This document shows, piece by piece, positions 6,723-14,361 of a DNA stretch of 35,632 bases; position 1 is the stretch's first letter, and every line of letters starts with the position of its first letter. Origin of the DNA: an uncultured Butyricimonas sp. (GTDB lineage: Bacteria > Bacteroidota > Bacteroidia > Bacteroidales > Marinifilaceae); assembly GCA_944320555.1 (NCBI GenBank), contig CALUHX010000030.1, forward strand, positions 1 to 35,632, written 5' to 3'. A model generated the notes under the pieces. That model was not told the origin of the DNA, searched no databases, and saw nothing but the letters and a program-made list of their open reading frames with translations. Position numbers and translations under genes: made by a program.

Positions 6723-8681
6723 TCACCACCCCGGATTCTGGACACAGCCGGAAATCTGGGTTTCCTCGCTACGAATGGGATAGAAATAATCACGCGGAGC
6801 CACGAAACGGTTGTCCGAATCAACGATTACCGGCCCCTTGCCGTTGTTGTAGAAACTGGTGAAATCGTCGCCCACCACGTTCCATCCGAACAATTTCTCG
6901 TTCAATTCCACCTGGGCCGTTTTCCACCGCCGCACATTCCAATACCGGAATCCCTCGAAAGCGAACTCGATGTTCCATTCCTGGCGGATGATGTCGCGCA
7001 TGCCGCTCTTCGTGCTCACCTTGCCCTTGTCGCGCGCCATGGCCCAAGAAGTCCGCACGTCGGGGATGCCCGCCCGCTCGCGCACCGCGTCAATCTTGTC
7101 GTAAACCCGCTCGTCCGGAGCGTCCAGATACTCGTTCCACGCCTCGGCGGCAATCAGATACAACTCCGCCATCCGAATCACGGGGAAAGGTTTGTCACCC
7201 AAGGCGTTCAAACTCGACTGATAGTTATACAGCTCGGCATTCGAGCTGGTCCACTTTTTCAGCCAGTAACCGCTCAGGTTTTGCGGGAGGGTCGAGTTCA
7301 GCCGGTTCTCTTTCAATCCGAACGTCTCTCCCCGATAGGCCTCCACCTTGTAAAGATTGTCCACCGTGCGGCCCAACCGCCAATAGCAACGATCGGCGGC
7401 GATGTCGGCATAGAAACGAGGCTCCCGCTTCGTATGCAGCACAAGGATAGGCTCGTTCAACGCCACCACGTCCGTATAATAGGGGTCGGTTTCTTCCGTC
7501 TGGGAATACAGGTTCCCGCTGCTGTACGTGGGATCTTGGTCGATAGGCAGTCCGTTGTCCGTATAGAACATCTCCACCATTTTCATGCTCGGGCTGATGC
7601 AAGTGCCCGTCAACAGGTGGTTCGGGTCGGTGGTAATGTTCGGCAAAGTGAACTGCCACGCCTCATAATTCTGCGGATCAGGCTTAATCATCAACAAGGC
7701 CTCGTCGTTTGTGTAATTGAAGGTCGCCGTGGAATTCTCGATATTCAGCATATACCCCTGCAACTCGGTAGCAGCCGTTTGGCCGGTCACCAAGTGTTTG
7801 CCATTTATCAAGCAAATCTGAATGGCCGAGTCGGCAGCCTCGGCGGCGCGCCGCCACTTTTCTTTGTCTTTCTCGATGCTAAACAAGGGTTCACCGTTTT
7901 TATTCACGAAATTGGCGTAATCGGGATTTCCGTTGAACAGGTCGGAAGCCTGATAGAGCAAGGCCCGAGCCTTCAACGCCAACGCGGCCTCCTTGTTGAA
8001 ATAGGTGCGGCGGGAGCTTTCCTTCTGATTGAAAGGGCGCAAATCCTTGGCCGCCTCGTCGCACAACCGCACGATGGCGGCGAAACAAGTATCCACGTGG
8101 CTGCGGGGAATCTGCAAGTCGCGGATGTCCTGGTTGGGGTCGACCGCATTCGGCACCAGCATAATCGGCCCGTAATGGCGCACCAACTCAAAATACATGT
8201 AGGCTTTCAAGGCTTTCACCTCGGCTTTCCATTCCCGCTTTTCGCCGTCCTCCATATTGTACACGTCGTCGATTCTTTCGATAAAGATGTTGCACAAGTT
8301 AATACCCGCATAAAAATCGCTACGCCCACTCCCTTCTTTCTTTGACCAGATGTCCCCATAAGGGTCCAATGAATTCTGTAAACCCGAACTAATGCTCAAA
8401 CCATGCAACCAACCATAATTCGTAGAGTAATTATTGGCGTAATCCCCCGCCACATACTCATCCGCCCCAACAAACGCCTCGTTGGTGGAAAACGACGGAA
8501 TCGGCTCTTGCAGGAACACATAACAACTCCGCAACCAATTCTCCGCCTGCGAACGGGTCTCAAAAATCGTGCTCAAGGTGGTCATATCTTCCTCCGGAAC
8601 GATGTCCAACCAACTGTCGCATCCCGGAAGCACGCATATCGGAAACAATAAAACCAATAATAAACGTTTCATCTTACTCAT
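6723..8681 (-). CDS. SusD/RagB-family nutrient-binding outer-membrane lipoprotein
   Basis: 652 aa, in the usual range for large SusD homologues. Lipobox CVLPGC with Cys21, followed by DSWLDIVPEEDMTT, the classic SusD start. It has TPR-like helices in the middle (EVKALKAYMYFELVRHYG; AALALKARALLYQASDLF) and the conserved C-terminal FPVIRMAELYLIAAEAWN and IEFAFEGFRYWNVRRWK segments. SusD proteins cap the SusC barrel and capture substrate at the cell surface. It lies 10 bp after susC. Codons for the N-terminal ~140 residues are AT-richer (42% G+C in 8281-8340) than the C-terminal part (72% in 7021-7080). Confidence 0.95.
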   Translation of the reverse strand: MSKMKRLLLVLLFPICVLPGCDSWLDIVPEEDMTTLSTIFETRSQAENWLRSCYVFLQEPIPSFSTNEAFVGADEYVAGDYANNYSTNYGWLHGLSISSGLQNSLDPYGDIWSKKEGSGRSDFYAGINLCNIFIERIDDVYNMEDGEKREWKAEVKALKAYMYFELVRHYGPIMLVPNAVDPNQDIRDLQIPRSHVDTCFAAIVRLCDEAAKDLRPFNQKESSRRTYFNKEAALALKARALLYQASDLFNGNPDYANFVNKNGEPLFSIEKDKEKWRRAAEAADSAIQICLINGKHLVTGQTAATELQGYMLNIENSTATFNYTNDEALLMIKPDPQNYEAWQFTLPNITTDPNHLLTGTCISPSMKMVEMFYTDNGLPIDQDPTYSSGNLYSQTEETDPYYTDVVALNEPILVLHTKREPRFYADIAADRCYWRLGRTVDNLYKVEAYRGETFGLKENRLNSTLPQNLSGYWLKKWTSSNAELYNYQSSLNALGDKPFPVIRMAELYLIAAEAWNEYLDAPDERVYDKIDAVRERAGIPDVRTSWAMARDKGKVSTKSGMRDIIRQEWNIEFAFEGFRYWNVRRWKTAQVELNEKLFGWNVVGDDFTSFYNNGKGPVIVDSDNRFVAPRDYFYPIRSEETQISGCVQNPGW

Positions 8682-8691
8682 GTATTACAAA

Positions 8692-11600
8692 TTAGAAACT
8701 AAAACTCAACCCTACGGCGTAGGTCTTCTGTATCGGATAGTTGAACCCGCTTTCGCCCAACTCCACGTCCCAAATCTTGAAATTGGAAATCAGAAACGGA
8801 TTGTTCGCCCGGGCAAAGAACTTGACATTCTGCATCCGGAGTTTGGATTTGATACTCTCCGGCAGATTGTAGGCCAGTTCCAGAGCCGTGCAACGCAGAA
8901 AACTGCACTCCCGCATAAAATAGGTGGACTTGCGGACCGCCGTGGCGTTCTCGTCGTACCAATTCTCTTGCGGATTATACGTCTCGATGCTTTGCGTGGA
9001 CAGACGGGGCCAGAAGGGGCGGTTGCTCATGTTGTCCTCCGTCCAGTGGCTCTCGTAGATTTCTTTCAACATGGCCCGGTTGTTCACGAAAGGAGACAAG
9101 GCCACCGGATTAAGGAAAAACCCGCGGTTGCCGGAACCTTGGAAAGCGAAATTGAACTCCCAGTTCTTGTAATTGATAAACCCGTTGAACCCGTAAATGA
9201 TGCGCGGTGTCTCCGGAAAACCGATATACACGGCATCGTCCACGTCAATCACCCCGTCGCCGTTCACGTCGCGGTAGCGGATGTCGCCCGGCATGGCGGT
9301 CGGCTGGCTGGGAGCGTTGTCAATCTCGGCCTGATCGCGGAACAATCCCTCGGCGATATAGCCAACTTGCTGCGACAATTCGTGGCCGACGCTCCGTTGC
9401 CAGTCCGGCTTGTCGGTGGCCTCCTCCAATTCCTTGTACACGGCCTTGTTATAGGTAAACGTTCCATTCAGGATAATCCAAAAATCAGGCGTGAACGCAT
9501 GCTGAATTTTAGCCGACAAATCCACACCCCGGGAACGCACCTTGCCGATATTGTCCAATGGAGGTATCTCCACGCCGGCATTGGCCGGAATCACCGTGCG
9601 GTTGGCAATGATGTTGTGACGTATCTCTTGATAAATGTCGGCATTGATTTCCAATATGTCTTTGAAGAAACGGGTCTCCAATCCCAAATTCACTTGCTCG
9701 GACACTTCCCATTGCACATCCGGGTCGCCATAATTCTGGATTTGATAACGGGAGAATCGTTCATTAATTCCCGCATCCGGATACAGATAATCTCCCACGC
9801 TTGCCTCAATCTGCGGCATATACACGAAACGGGGCGTTTCGATAATTCCATCGTTCCCCACTTTACCCCACGAACCGCGGATTTTCAAGAAAGAAACCCA
9901 GTCGCTGACGCCTTGCATGAAATTCTCCTTGGTCACCACCCAAGCGGCGCCCACCGCCGGGAAAAAGCCCATGCGGTTGTTTTTCGTGAACCGCTCGGAA
10001 CCATTATACCCGAAACTGCCCTCCACAAAGTAGCGGTCTTTAAACCCGTAAGAGCCGCGCATGGAGAAACTCAAGTTGCGGTGTTCGATACCGTCAAACA
10101 AGGACTGGGAGACGGAATAGCTGGATTGAATGGCTTGCAACACCGCCGTCAACGAGGTCTGATGGTCGCCCCATGCAGCCGTATGAAGAAGTCGCCCCTC
10201 GTACACCCACTGCGTGGATGTATTTGCAGTACCTTTACTGATCAATGGCTTTTCCAGCGTGCGTCTTCCTTCCGACACCACCTGCAACGTATGCTCGCCC
10301 GTCTCAAAATCGTAATCGGTTTCCGGATTCAAGTAATAGTAATAAGGACTCGTCTCGTAATTATCCTGATTATACACCTCTTTCGAAAGAGAGACACTGG
10401 CGCGGATTTCCAAACCTTTCAGCAATTGCGAAAGATTCTGGATATACTCGGCCCGACCCGTGAACGAAAAGCGTCCCCGGTCCTTGTAACCAATATGCAA
10501 CATGGCGTAGGGGTTAATGATTCCCAAATTCGGACCTCCCGGCACATTACCAAAACGGAGATGAGGCCAGCTCGTGTCCTTGTCTCCCGGATAAGTCGGA
10601 GCGAAATCCACCGGCGAGGCGTTGAACGCCATCGCATACACCTGAGCCACGTCATAATCCGATGTGTATCCGCTCAAATACGGCCCGTGGTTTTTGTCAA
10701 TGTTAAACGAAGTGTTCAACAGCAATTGGATTCCGGCATTGAGGTTCACGTTCAGATTGATGCGAGTCGACAAAGTGGAATTCTTAACGTTCACGTCGAA
10801 TTGGTTCAATTTGTCCGTCTTCAGCATGCCCGCATCGTAAGTATAATTCACCGAACCGTAGTATTGCACCACATTGGAGCCACCCCGGACGTTCAAGCCC
10901 ACACGGTGGTTGACGGAAAAATCCTTGAACAAGATTTTATACCAGTCATTGCAAGGATAAACGTAGGACGGGTAGTTGGGATTGCCCGTGCGCTCGATGC
11001 GCTCGATGGAATAGGCGGGCGTGGCTTCCGAATTGCGGGCCAGCAGGGCTTGGTTGTACATTTGCATATAGGTCTTCGGGTCCACCACCTCAATTTCGTC
11101 CGTCGGCATGGACCACACCGCCTCGTAACGAGCCGTCGTGTACACGCTTCCCTCCTCGCCTTTCTTCGTGGTCACGAGGATGACACCGTTCGCCCCACGG
11201 GCACCGTACATCGCCGTCGCCGATGCGTCCTTCAACACGGAGAAACTTTCAATGTCCTCCGGAGCCATACGCGCCAAGTCCAAACGGGAGGATTCCACTC
11301 CGTCAATCAGCACCAAAGGCTCGGAAACGCCGTTCGACGAACTAATTCCCCGGATGTAAAACTTCGTGTTCATCTCCTCTTCCGTTAACGCACCCGGAAG
11401 ACCTCCCGTCTGCCAGCCGATAATACCGGCAATCTTACCCGCCAACTGGGTCGTCAAGTCGGACGAAGACGATTTCAAGTCCATCGGACGAATCGTGGTA
11501 ATGGCAGAAACCACGCTTTCCTTCTTCTGCGTGCCGAACGCCACCACCTGCACCTCCTCGATATTCTCCGACGTGGGATTCAAGGTGACATTCACCCGAG

Positions 11601-12174
11601 TCTTGCCTTTCACGGGAATGGTCTCCGTCTTGTAGCCCACGAACGACACCTGCAACACGCCGTCCGGCTGCATCTGCAAGATGTAACGTCCGTCAATGTC
11701 GGTAGCCACACCCTGCTGCGTGCCGTAGACGATGACCGAAGCCCCGGGTATCGGGTCGCCTTTCTCGTCGACCACCCGGCCGGACACTTCGACCAAGCGC
11801 ACCTGTTTCGCCTCGACCGCCTTTTTCTTGATGACCACAGACTTGCCGTCAATCGTGTAAACCAAATCCCGGGAGGGCAAAATGGAATCCAACGCCACCC
11901 GGAGAGTCACATTGCGCAAACGAAGCGTGACCGGCCTGGCATTTTGCAAGTCGGAAGCGTTGAACAAGAAATTGTAACCCGTTTGCCCCCGCAAATTCTC
12001 GATAACCGAGACAAGCGCGGCTTCCTTGACATCAAGCGAAACCCGAGGCGTGGCATCCGCCTGCGCCCGAACGACGGCAACGGAAGAGCAACACACAAAC
12101 AAGCAAAGGCACCAGCGCAGCACTCGCCTGTTCCATTGGAAAATTGATTCCTTTGTTTTTGTTCTGTTTTTCAT
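8692..12174 (-). CDS. SusC/RagA TonB-dependent transporter with N-terminal STN signalling domain
   Basis: 1160 aa. Signal peptide to about residue 38 (VVRAQA); STN domain ~45-117 (VSLDVKEAALVSVIENL, FNASDLQNARPVTLRL), which in this family contacts a FecR protein; carboxypeptidase-regulatory-like domain ~128-200 (GRVVDEKGDPIPGASVIVYG); TonB-box region ~206-220; plug domain ~218-345 (PLVLIDGVESSRLDL, ATAMYGARGANGVILVTTKKG); then the 22-strand barrel ending in Phe (VGLSFSF). It imports a substrate across the outer membrane with energy from TonB-ExbBD and, through STN, should signal its occupancy to the FecR upstream. The middle of the barrel (about 9480-10850) is AT-richer than both ends. Confidence 0.95.
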   Translation of the reverse strand: MKNRTKTKESIFQWNRRVLRWCLCLFVCCSSVAVVRAQADATPRVSLDVKEAALVSVIENLRGQTGYNFLFNASDLQNARPVTLRLRNVTLRVALDSILPSRDLVYTIDGKSVVIKKKAVEAKQVRLVEVSGRVVDEKGDPIPGASVIVYGTQQGVATDIDGRYILQMQPDGVLQVSFVGYKTETIPVKGKTRVNVTLNPTSENIEEVQVVAFGTQKKESVVSAITTIRPMDLKSSSSDLTTQLAGKIAGIIGWQTGGLPGALTEEEMNTKFYIRGISSSNGVSEPLVLIDGVESSRLDLARMAPEDIESFSVLKDASATAMYGARGANGVILVTTKKGEEGSVYTTARYEAVWSMPTDEIEVVDPKTYMQMYNQALLARNSEATPAYSIERIERTGNPNYPSYVYPCNDWYKILFKDFSVNHRVGLNVRGGSNVVQYYGSVNYTYDAGMLKTDKLNQFDVNVKNSTLSTRINLNVNLNAGIQLLLNTSFNIDKNHGPYLSGYTSDYDVAQVYAMAFNASPVDFAPTYPGDKDTSWPHLRFGNVPGGPNLGIINPYAMLHIGYKDRGRFSFTGRAEYIQNLSQLLKGLEIRASVSLSKEVYNQDNYETSPYYYYLNPETDYDFETGEHTLQVVSEGRRTLEKPLISKGTANTSTQWVYEGRLLHTAAWGDHQTSLTAVLQAIQSSYSVSQSLFDGIEHRNLSFSMRGSYGFKDRYFVEGSFGYNGSERFTKNNRMGFFPAVGAAWVVTKENFMQGVSDWVSFLKIRGSWGKVGNDGIIETPRFVYMPQIEASVGDYLYPDAGINERFSRYQIQNYGDPDVQWEVSEQVNLGLETRFFKDILEINADIYQEIRHNIIANRTVIPANAGVEIPPLDNIGKVRSRGVDLSAKIQHAFTPDFWIILNGTFTYNKAVYKELEEATDKPDWQRSVGHELSQQVGYIAEGLFRDQAEIDNAPSQPTAMPGDIRYRDVNGDGVIDVDDAVYIGFPETPRIIYGFNGFINYKNWEFNFAFQGSGNRGFFLNPVALSPFVNNRAMLKEIYESHWTEDNMSNRPFWPRLSTQSIETYNPQENWYDENATAVRKSTYFMRECSFLRCTALELAYNLPESIKSKLRMQNVKFFARANNPFLISNFKIWDVELGESGFNYPIQKTYAVGLSFSF

Positions 12175-12181
12175 AAAATTT

Positions 12182-12242
12182 GATTATTAATGTGACATTT
12201 ACTCGCAGGAAAAGGGATGACGGGCAGAACGGGCCAACGTTC
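12182..12242. repeat. fecR-susC direct repeat, susC-proximal copy
   Basis: About 60 bp bounded by tattaatgtgac and gaacgggccaacgttc, which recur at 12353-12413 with nearly the same spacing (30-31 nt). The second block is a dyad (GAACG-N6-CGTTC). On the minus strand this copy lies ~10 bp upstream of the susC ATG, so it may belong to the susC promoter or leader. The 30 bp between the two conserved blocks are not clearly conserved. Confidence 0.7.
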
Positions 12243-12342
12243 GCTCCCGCTTCCTCGCTTTTCCTTTCCGATGATTTTCTATTCTTCTTCGAAATAATGA
12301 TTTTTTAAGGCGCGCGAATAATCTTTTCTCTGTTCTTTTTCA

Positions 12343-12350
12343 TACCTTTG
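12343..12350 (+). promoter_or_regulatory. Plus-strand -7 box (TACCTTTG) facing into fecR
   Basis: Exact TAnnTTTG followed by C, pointing opposite to all neighbouring genes. No good TTTG is present 19-21 nt upstream, so only one half of the promoter is supported. It would start an RNA at about 12357. Confidence 0.45.
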
Positions 12351-12352
12351 CA

Positions 12353-12413
12353 ATATTAATGTGACTGTGTGAAAACACGGAGAGTGACAACATGGGGAAC
12401 GGGCCAACGTTCC
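12353..12413. repeat. fecR-susC direct repeat, fecR-proximal copy
   Basis: Second copy of the pair at 12182-12242, directly abutting the fecR stop codon (12414-12416). Here the dyad is longer: GGAACG-N6-CGTTCC (12396-12413). The two copies are 171 bp apart and bracket the whole fecR-susC gap. Confidence 0.7.
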
Positions 12414-12427
12414 TCATTGTTTTTCCT
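12357..12427 (+). ncRNA. Candidate small antisense RNA in the fecR-susC gap
   Basis: Downstream of the TACCTTTG box there is first a 6-bp hairpin with a GAAA tetraloop (12365-12380, core GTGT-GAAA-ACAC), then a 6-bp GGAACG/CGTTCC hairpin (12396-12413), then tcattgttttt. This is the layout of a ~70-nt sRNA with an intrinsic-terminator-like 3' end, antisense to the last bases of fecR and lying against the susC leader. Bacteroides uptake loci are known to carry small RNAs near susC. The 3' T-run is 5 nt from the stem and the -33 box is missing, so this is a hypothesis only. Confidence 0.35.
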
Positions 12428-13556
12428 CCTTCAATAAAATCCGATTATCTTCGATCTCGTAACCAATCCCGCCCAACCGCACAAACTGCTCTAAAACTTC
12501 ATCCACGGTATCGGGACGGTCCATGTAGATGTATATCTTTCGGGAACGAAGGCCGTCTGCGGCATAGGCGACCTCCACGTCGTACCAACGGGCGACCTCC
12601 CTCATGACGGCCTCCAACGACACATCCCGAAATATGAACTCGCCGCTCTTCCAAGCAAGAACGGACATCAGGTCCACCTCACGAAGAGAGAGACTCCGGT
12701 CCATGGCGTCCAACTCACATTGCTGCCCGGGACGCAAAACCGCAGAATCCCGCCCCGCGGAAAAACGCACGGAACCGGAAACGAGAGTGGCGGAAGTGTT
12801 GTCGTCGGCATACGCCCGCACGTTGAATTCCGTGCCCAAGACCCGCACGCTCGCCCCCCCCGCACGCACGACGAACGGCCGGCTCTCGTCACGCCGAACC
12901 TTGAAAAACGCCTCTCCGTCCAAGAAAATTTCCCGCACACCATCCTCGAAACGGTCGGGGAATCTCATCCTCGTCTCGGCATTGAGGAAAACTTCCGTGC
13001 CATCCGCCAAGACAAGGGAGTACGTGGTACCCCTCGGCACAATCACCTCGTTGAACCTCACCTCCGGACGCACGGCCAACGTGTCCTCCGCCACATCCAA
13101 CTGCCGCAACCCGCCCTTTCCGCTCATTTGAAAGCCGGGCACGTCCGCTTTCGCCAAAGACCGCCCGTCCACTCCGTGGCGACTGCCATCGGGCAACACC
13201 AACTGCACCCCGGAAGGACGCAAAGCCACCTGCCGCACGGGAGCGACCGTCTCCCGGCTGTCGGGCCACAACCAAAACCCAAGACCGACGACAGCCGCCA
13301 AACAAGCCGCCACCGAAGCTATCCGCACCATCCGCAACAACCGGGATTTCCGCGTCCGCCTGTCCAAACGGACCCACACCCGCCGCAAATGCCCGGCAAT
13401 CTTCCCATCATCCATCCCGTCTTCCCGATAAAAGTTTTCCGCGTCGGCAAGGAAACGGGCACGCTCGCCGGACCACGCCGCCCACTCGCTCACCTCCCTC
13501 CGCTCTTCCTCGGAAGCCTCTCCCAATACCACTCGTTTAATCTTGTCAAATTCCAT
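12414..13556 (-). CDS. FecR-family anti-sigma factor / signal transducer
   Basis: 380 aa from the ATG at 13556 (MEFDKIKRVVLGEASEEERR). A longer frame starting at 13649 adds an AT-rich, non-homologous stretch that crosses the promoter region and is rejected. Cytoplasmic anti-sigma region ~1-75; one membrane segment ~77-97; FecR domain ~171-265 (VPRGTTYSLVLADGTEVFLNA, GEAFFKV, RVLGTEFNVRAY); C-terminal DUF4974/STN-like domain ~300-375 (GEFIFRDVSLEAVMREVARWY). It should hold the sigma factor encoded upstream and release or activate it when the STN domain of the adjacent SusC binds its periplasmic part. The gap to the sigma gene is 182 bp; the gap to susC is 239 bp and holds a repeat pair. Confidence 0.93.
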   Translation of the reverse strand: MEFDKIKRVVLGEASEEERREVSEWAAWSGERARFLADAENFYREDGMDDGKIAGHLRRVWVRLDRRTRKSRLLRMVRIASVAACLAAVVGLGFWLWPDSRETVAPVRQVALRPSGVQLVLPDGSRHGVDGRSLAKADVPGFQMSGKGGLRQLDVAEDTLAVRPEVRFNEVIVPRGTTYSLVLADGTEVFLNAETRMRFPDRFEDGVREIFLDGEAFFKVRRDESRPFVVRAGGASVRVLGTEFNVRAYADDNTSATLVSGSVRFSAGRDSAVLRPGQQCELDAMDRSLSLREVDLMSVLAWKSGEFIFRDVSLEAVMREVARWYDVEVAYAADGLRSRKIYIYMDRPDTVDEVLEQFVRLGGIGYEIEDNRILLKEEKQ

Positions 13557-13595
13557 ATTCTGTCGTTTAAACTTTACTATTAAGACAACCTTGTT

Positions 13596-13603
13596 CAAAA
13601 ATA
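13596..13603 (-). promoter_or_regulatory. Possible fecR -7 box (TATTTTTG)
   Basis: Exact TAnnTTTG on the minus strand, ~40 bp before the fecR ATG, in an AT-rich gap; no TTTG at -33. It suggests fecR may be transcribed separately from the sigma gene, as well as or instead of by read-through. Confidence 0.4.
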
Positions 13604-13738
13604 GGGTACAAGGAAAAGAATTTTTTTGAAAAAATTTTTCCCACAACACCCATTCTCAAACCTTTTTTCTTAAAACTTTATTGACAATCAGGGATTCACA
13701 AAACATGCCCGACACGAGAGACCCCCTCTTTTTTCCAC

Positions 13739-14305
13739 TCAAAAACAAGAAAAGGCGACAAAAGGCAAAACAATCTTCAACAATTCGGGAGGAAGCGCGA
13801 CCCGGATAAAATTATAGGCCCGCTTCACATGGGTATGCACCGAGCCCTCGGAAATCTTCAGCCGCTCCGCAATCTCCTTATAACTCATATCCTGAAACAT
13901 TCTCATTTCCAAAATTTTCCGCTGCTGTTCCGGCAATCTGCCGATACACGCCCTCAACTTGTCAATCACCTCGGTATCGTCCTCGTATTCCAAAGAGCCC
14001 ATAAAAACCAAAGCCTCGGTCAATTTGCTTTTATGGGAGTCTTCCACTTGCAAATGTTTGAGATGGTTCAAGCACAAATTTTTCACCGACGAATAAAGAT
14101 AATTTCCCAACCGCGTGTCCTCCGGAAGGGTGGAAGCCATCTCCCACAAGCGCAAGAAAACGTCCTGCACGATATCCTCCGCCACCTCGCCGTTCATCAC
14201 GTAACCGAGCGCAAAACGGTAAAGCCCGGGGCCATATTCCCCATACACTTTCTCGAACGCCTTATGAGAGTGGTTTTTCAACGCTTTTATCACATCTTCA
14301 TCCAT
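13739..14305 (-). CDS. ECF RNA polymerase sigma-70 factor, FecI-like
   Basis: 188 aa. Sigma region 2 at ~12-82 (YRFALGYVMNGEVAEDIVQDVFLR) and region 4 at ~118-168 (LPEQQRKILEMRMFQDMSYKEI, then SEGSVHTHVKRAYNFIR as the DNA-recognition helix). The last ~18 residues are a hydrophobic tail (LLKIVLPFVAFSCF), a common but unexplained feature of Bacteroidetes ECF factors. It is the first gene of the sigma-fecR-susC-susD block and the presumed target of the FecR. It starts 49 bp after the priA stop and has its own promoter overlapping the priA end. Confidence 0.93.
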   Translation of the reverse strand: MDEDVIKALKNHSHKAFEKVYGEYGPGLYRFALGYVMNGEVAEDIVQDVFLRLWEMASTLPEDTRLGNYLYSSVKNLCLNHLKHLQVEDSHKSKLTEALVFMGSLEYEDDTEVIDKLRACIGRLPEQQRKILEMRMFQDMSYKEIAERLKISEGSVHTHVKRAYNFIRVALPPELLKIVLPFVAFSCF

Positions 14306-14330
14306 AGCGATTTTCTACTATATACTGTGT

Positions 14331-14361
14331 CAAAAATAGACAATTTATTTCAATTCACAAC
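14331..14361 (-). promoter_or_regulatory. Promoter of the ECF sigma gene
   Basis: On the minus strand GTTG (14361-14358, one mismatch to TTTG), a 19-nt spacer, and TATTTTTG (14338-14331), ~26 bp before the sigma ATG. The -33 box overlaps the last codons of priA. The housekeeping-type boxes suggest basal expression of the sigma gene rather than autoregulation. Confidence 0.55.

Noticed and set aside
8569-11388. 939-codon plus-strand open frame
   Set aside because: Antisense shadow of susC; no domain pattern, and the opposite strand has complete SusC homology.
12414-13649. Longer fecR start at 13649
   Set aside because: The extra 31 residues come from AT-rich intergenic DNA overlapping the -7 box at 13596-13603 and have no FecR similarity; MEFDKIKRV at 13556 is the usual FecR start.
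13557-13738. Terminator between the sigma gene and fecR
   Set aside because: Only an A/T-only palindrome (around 13618-13640) is present; no GC-containing stem with a T-run.
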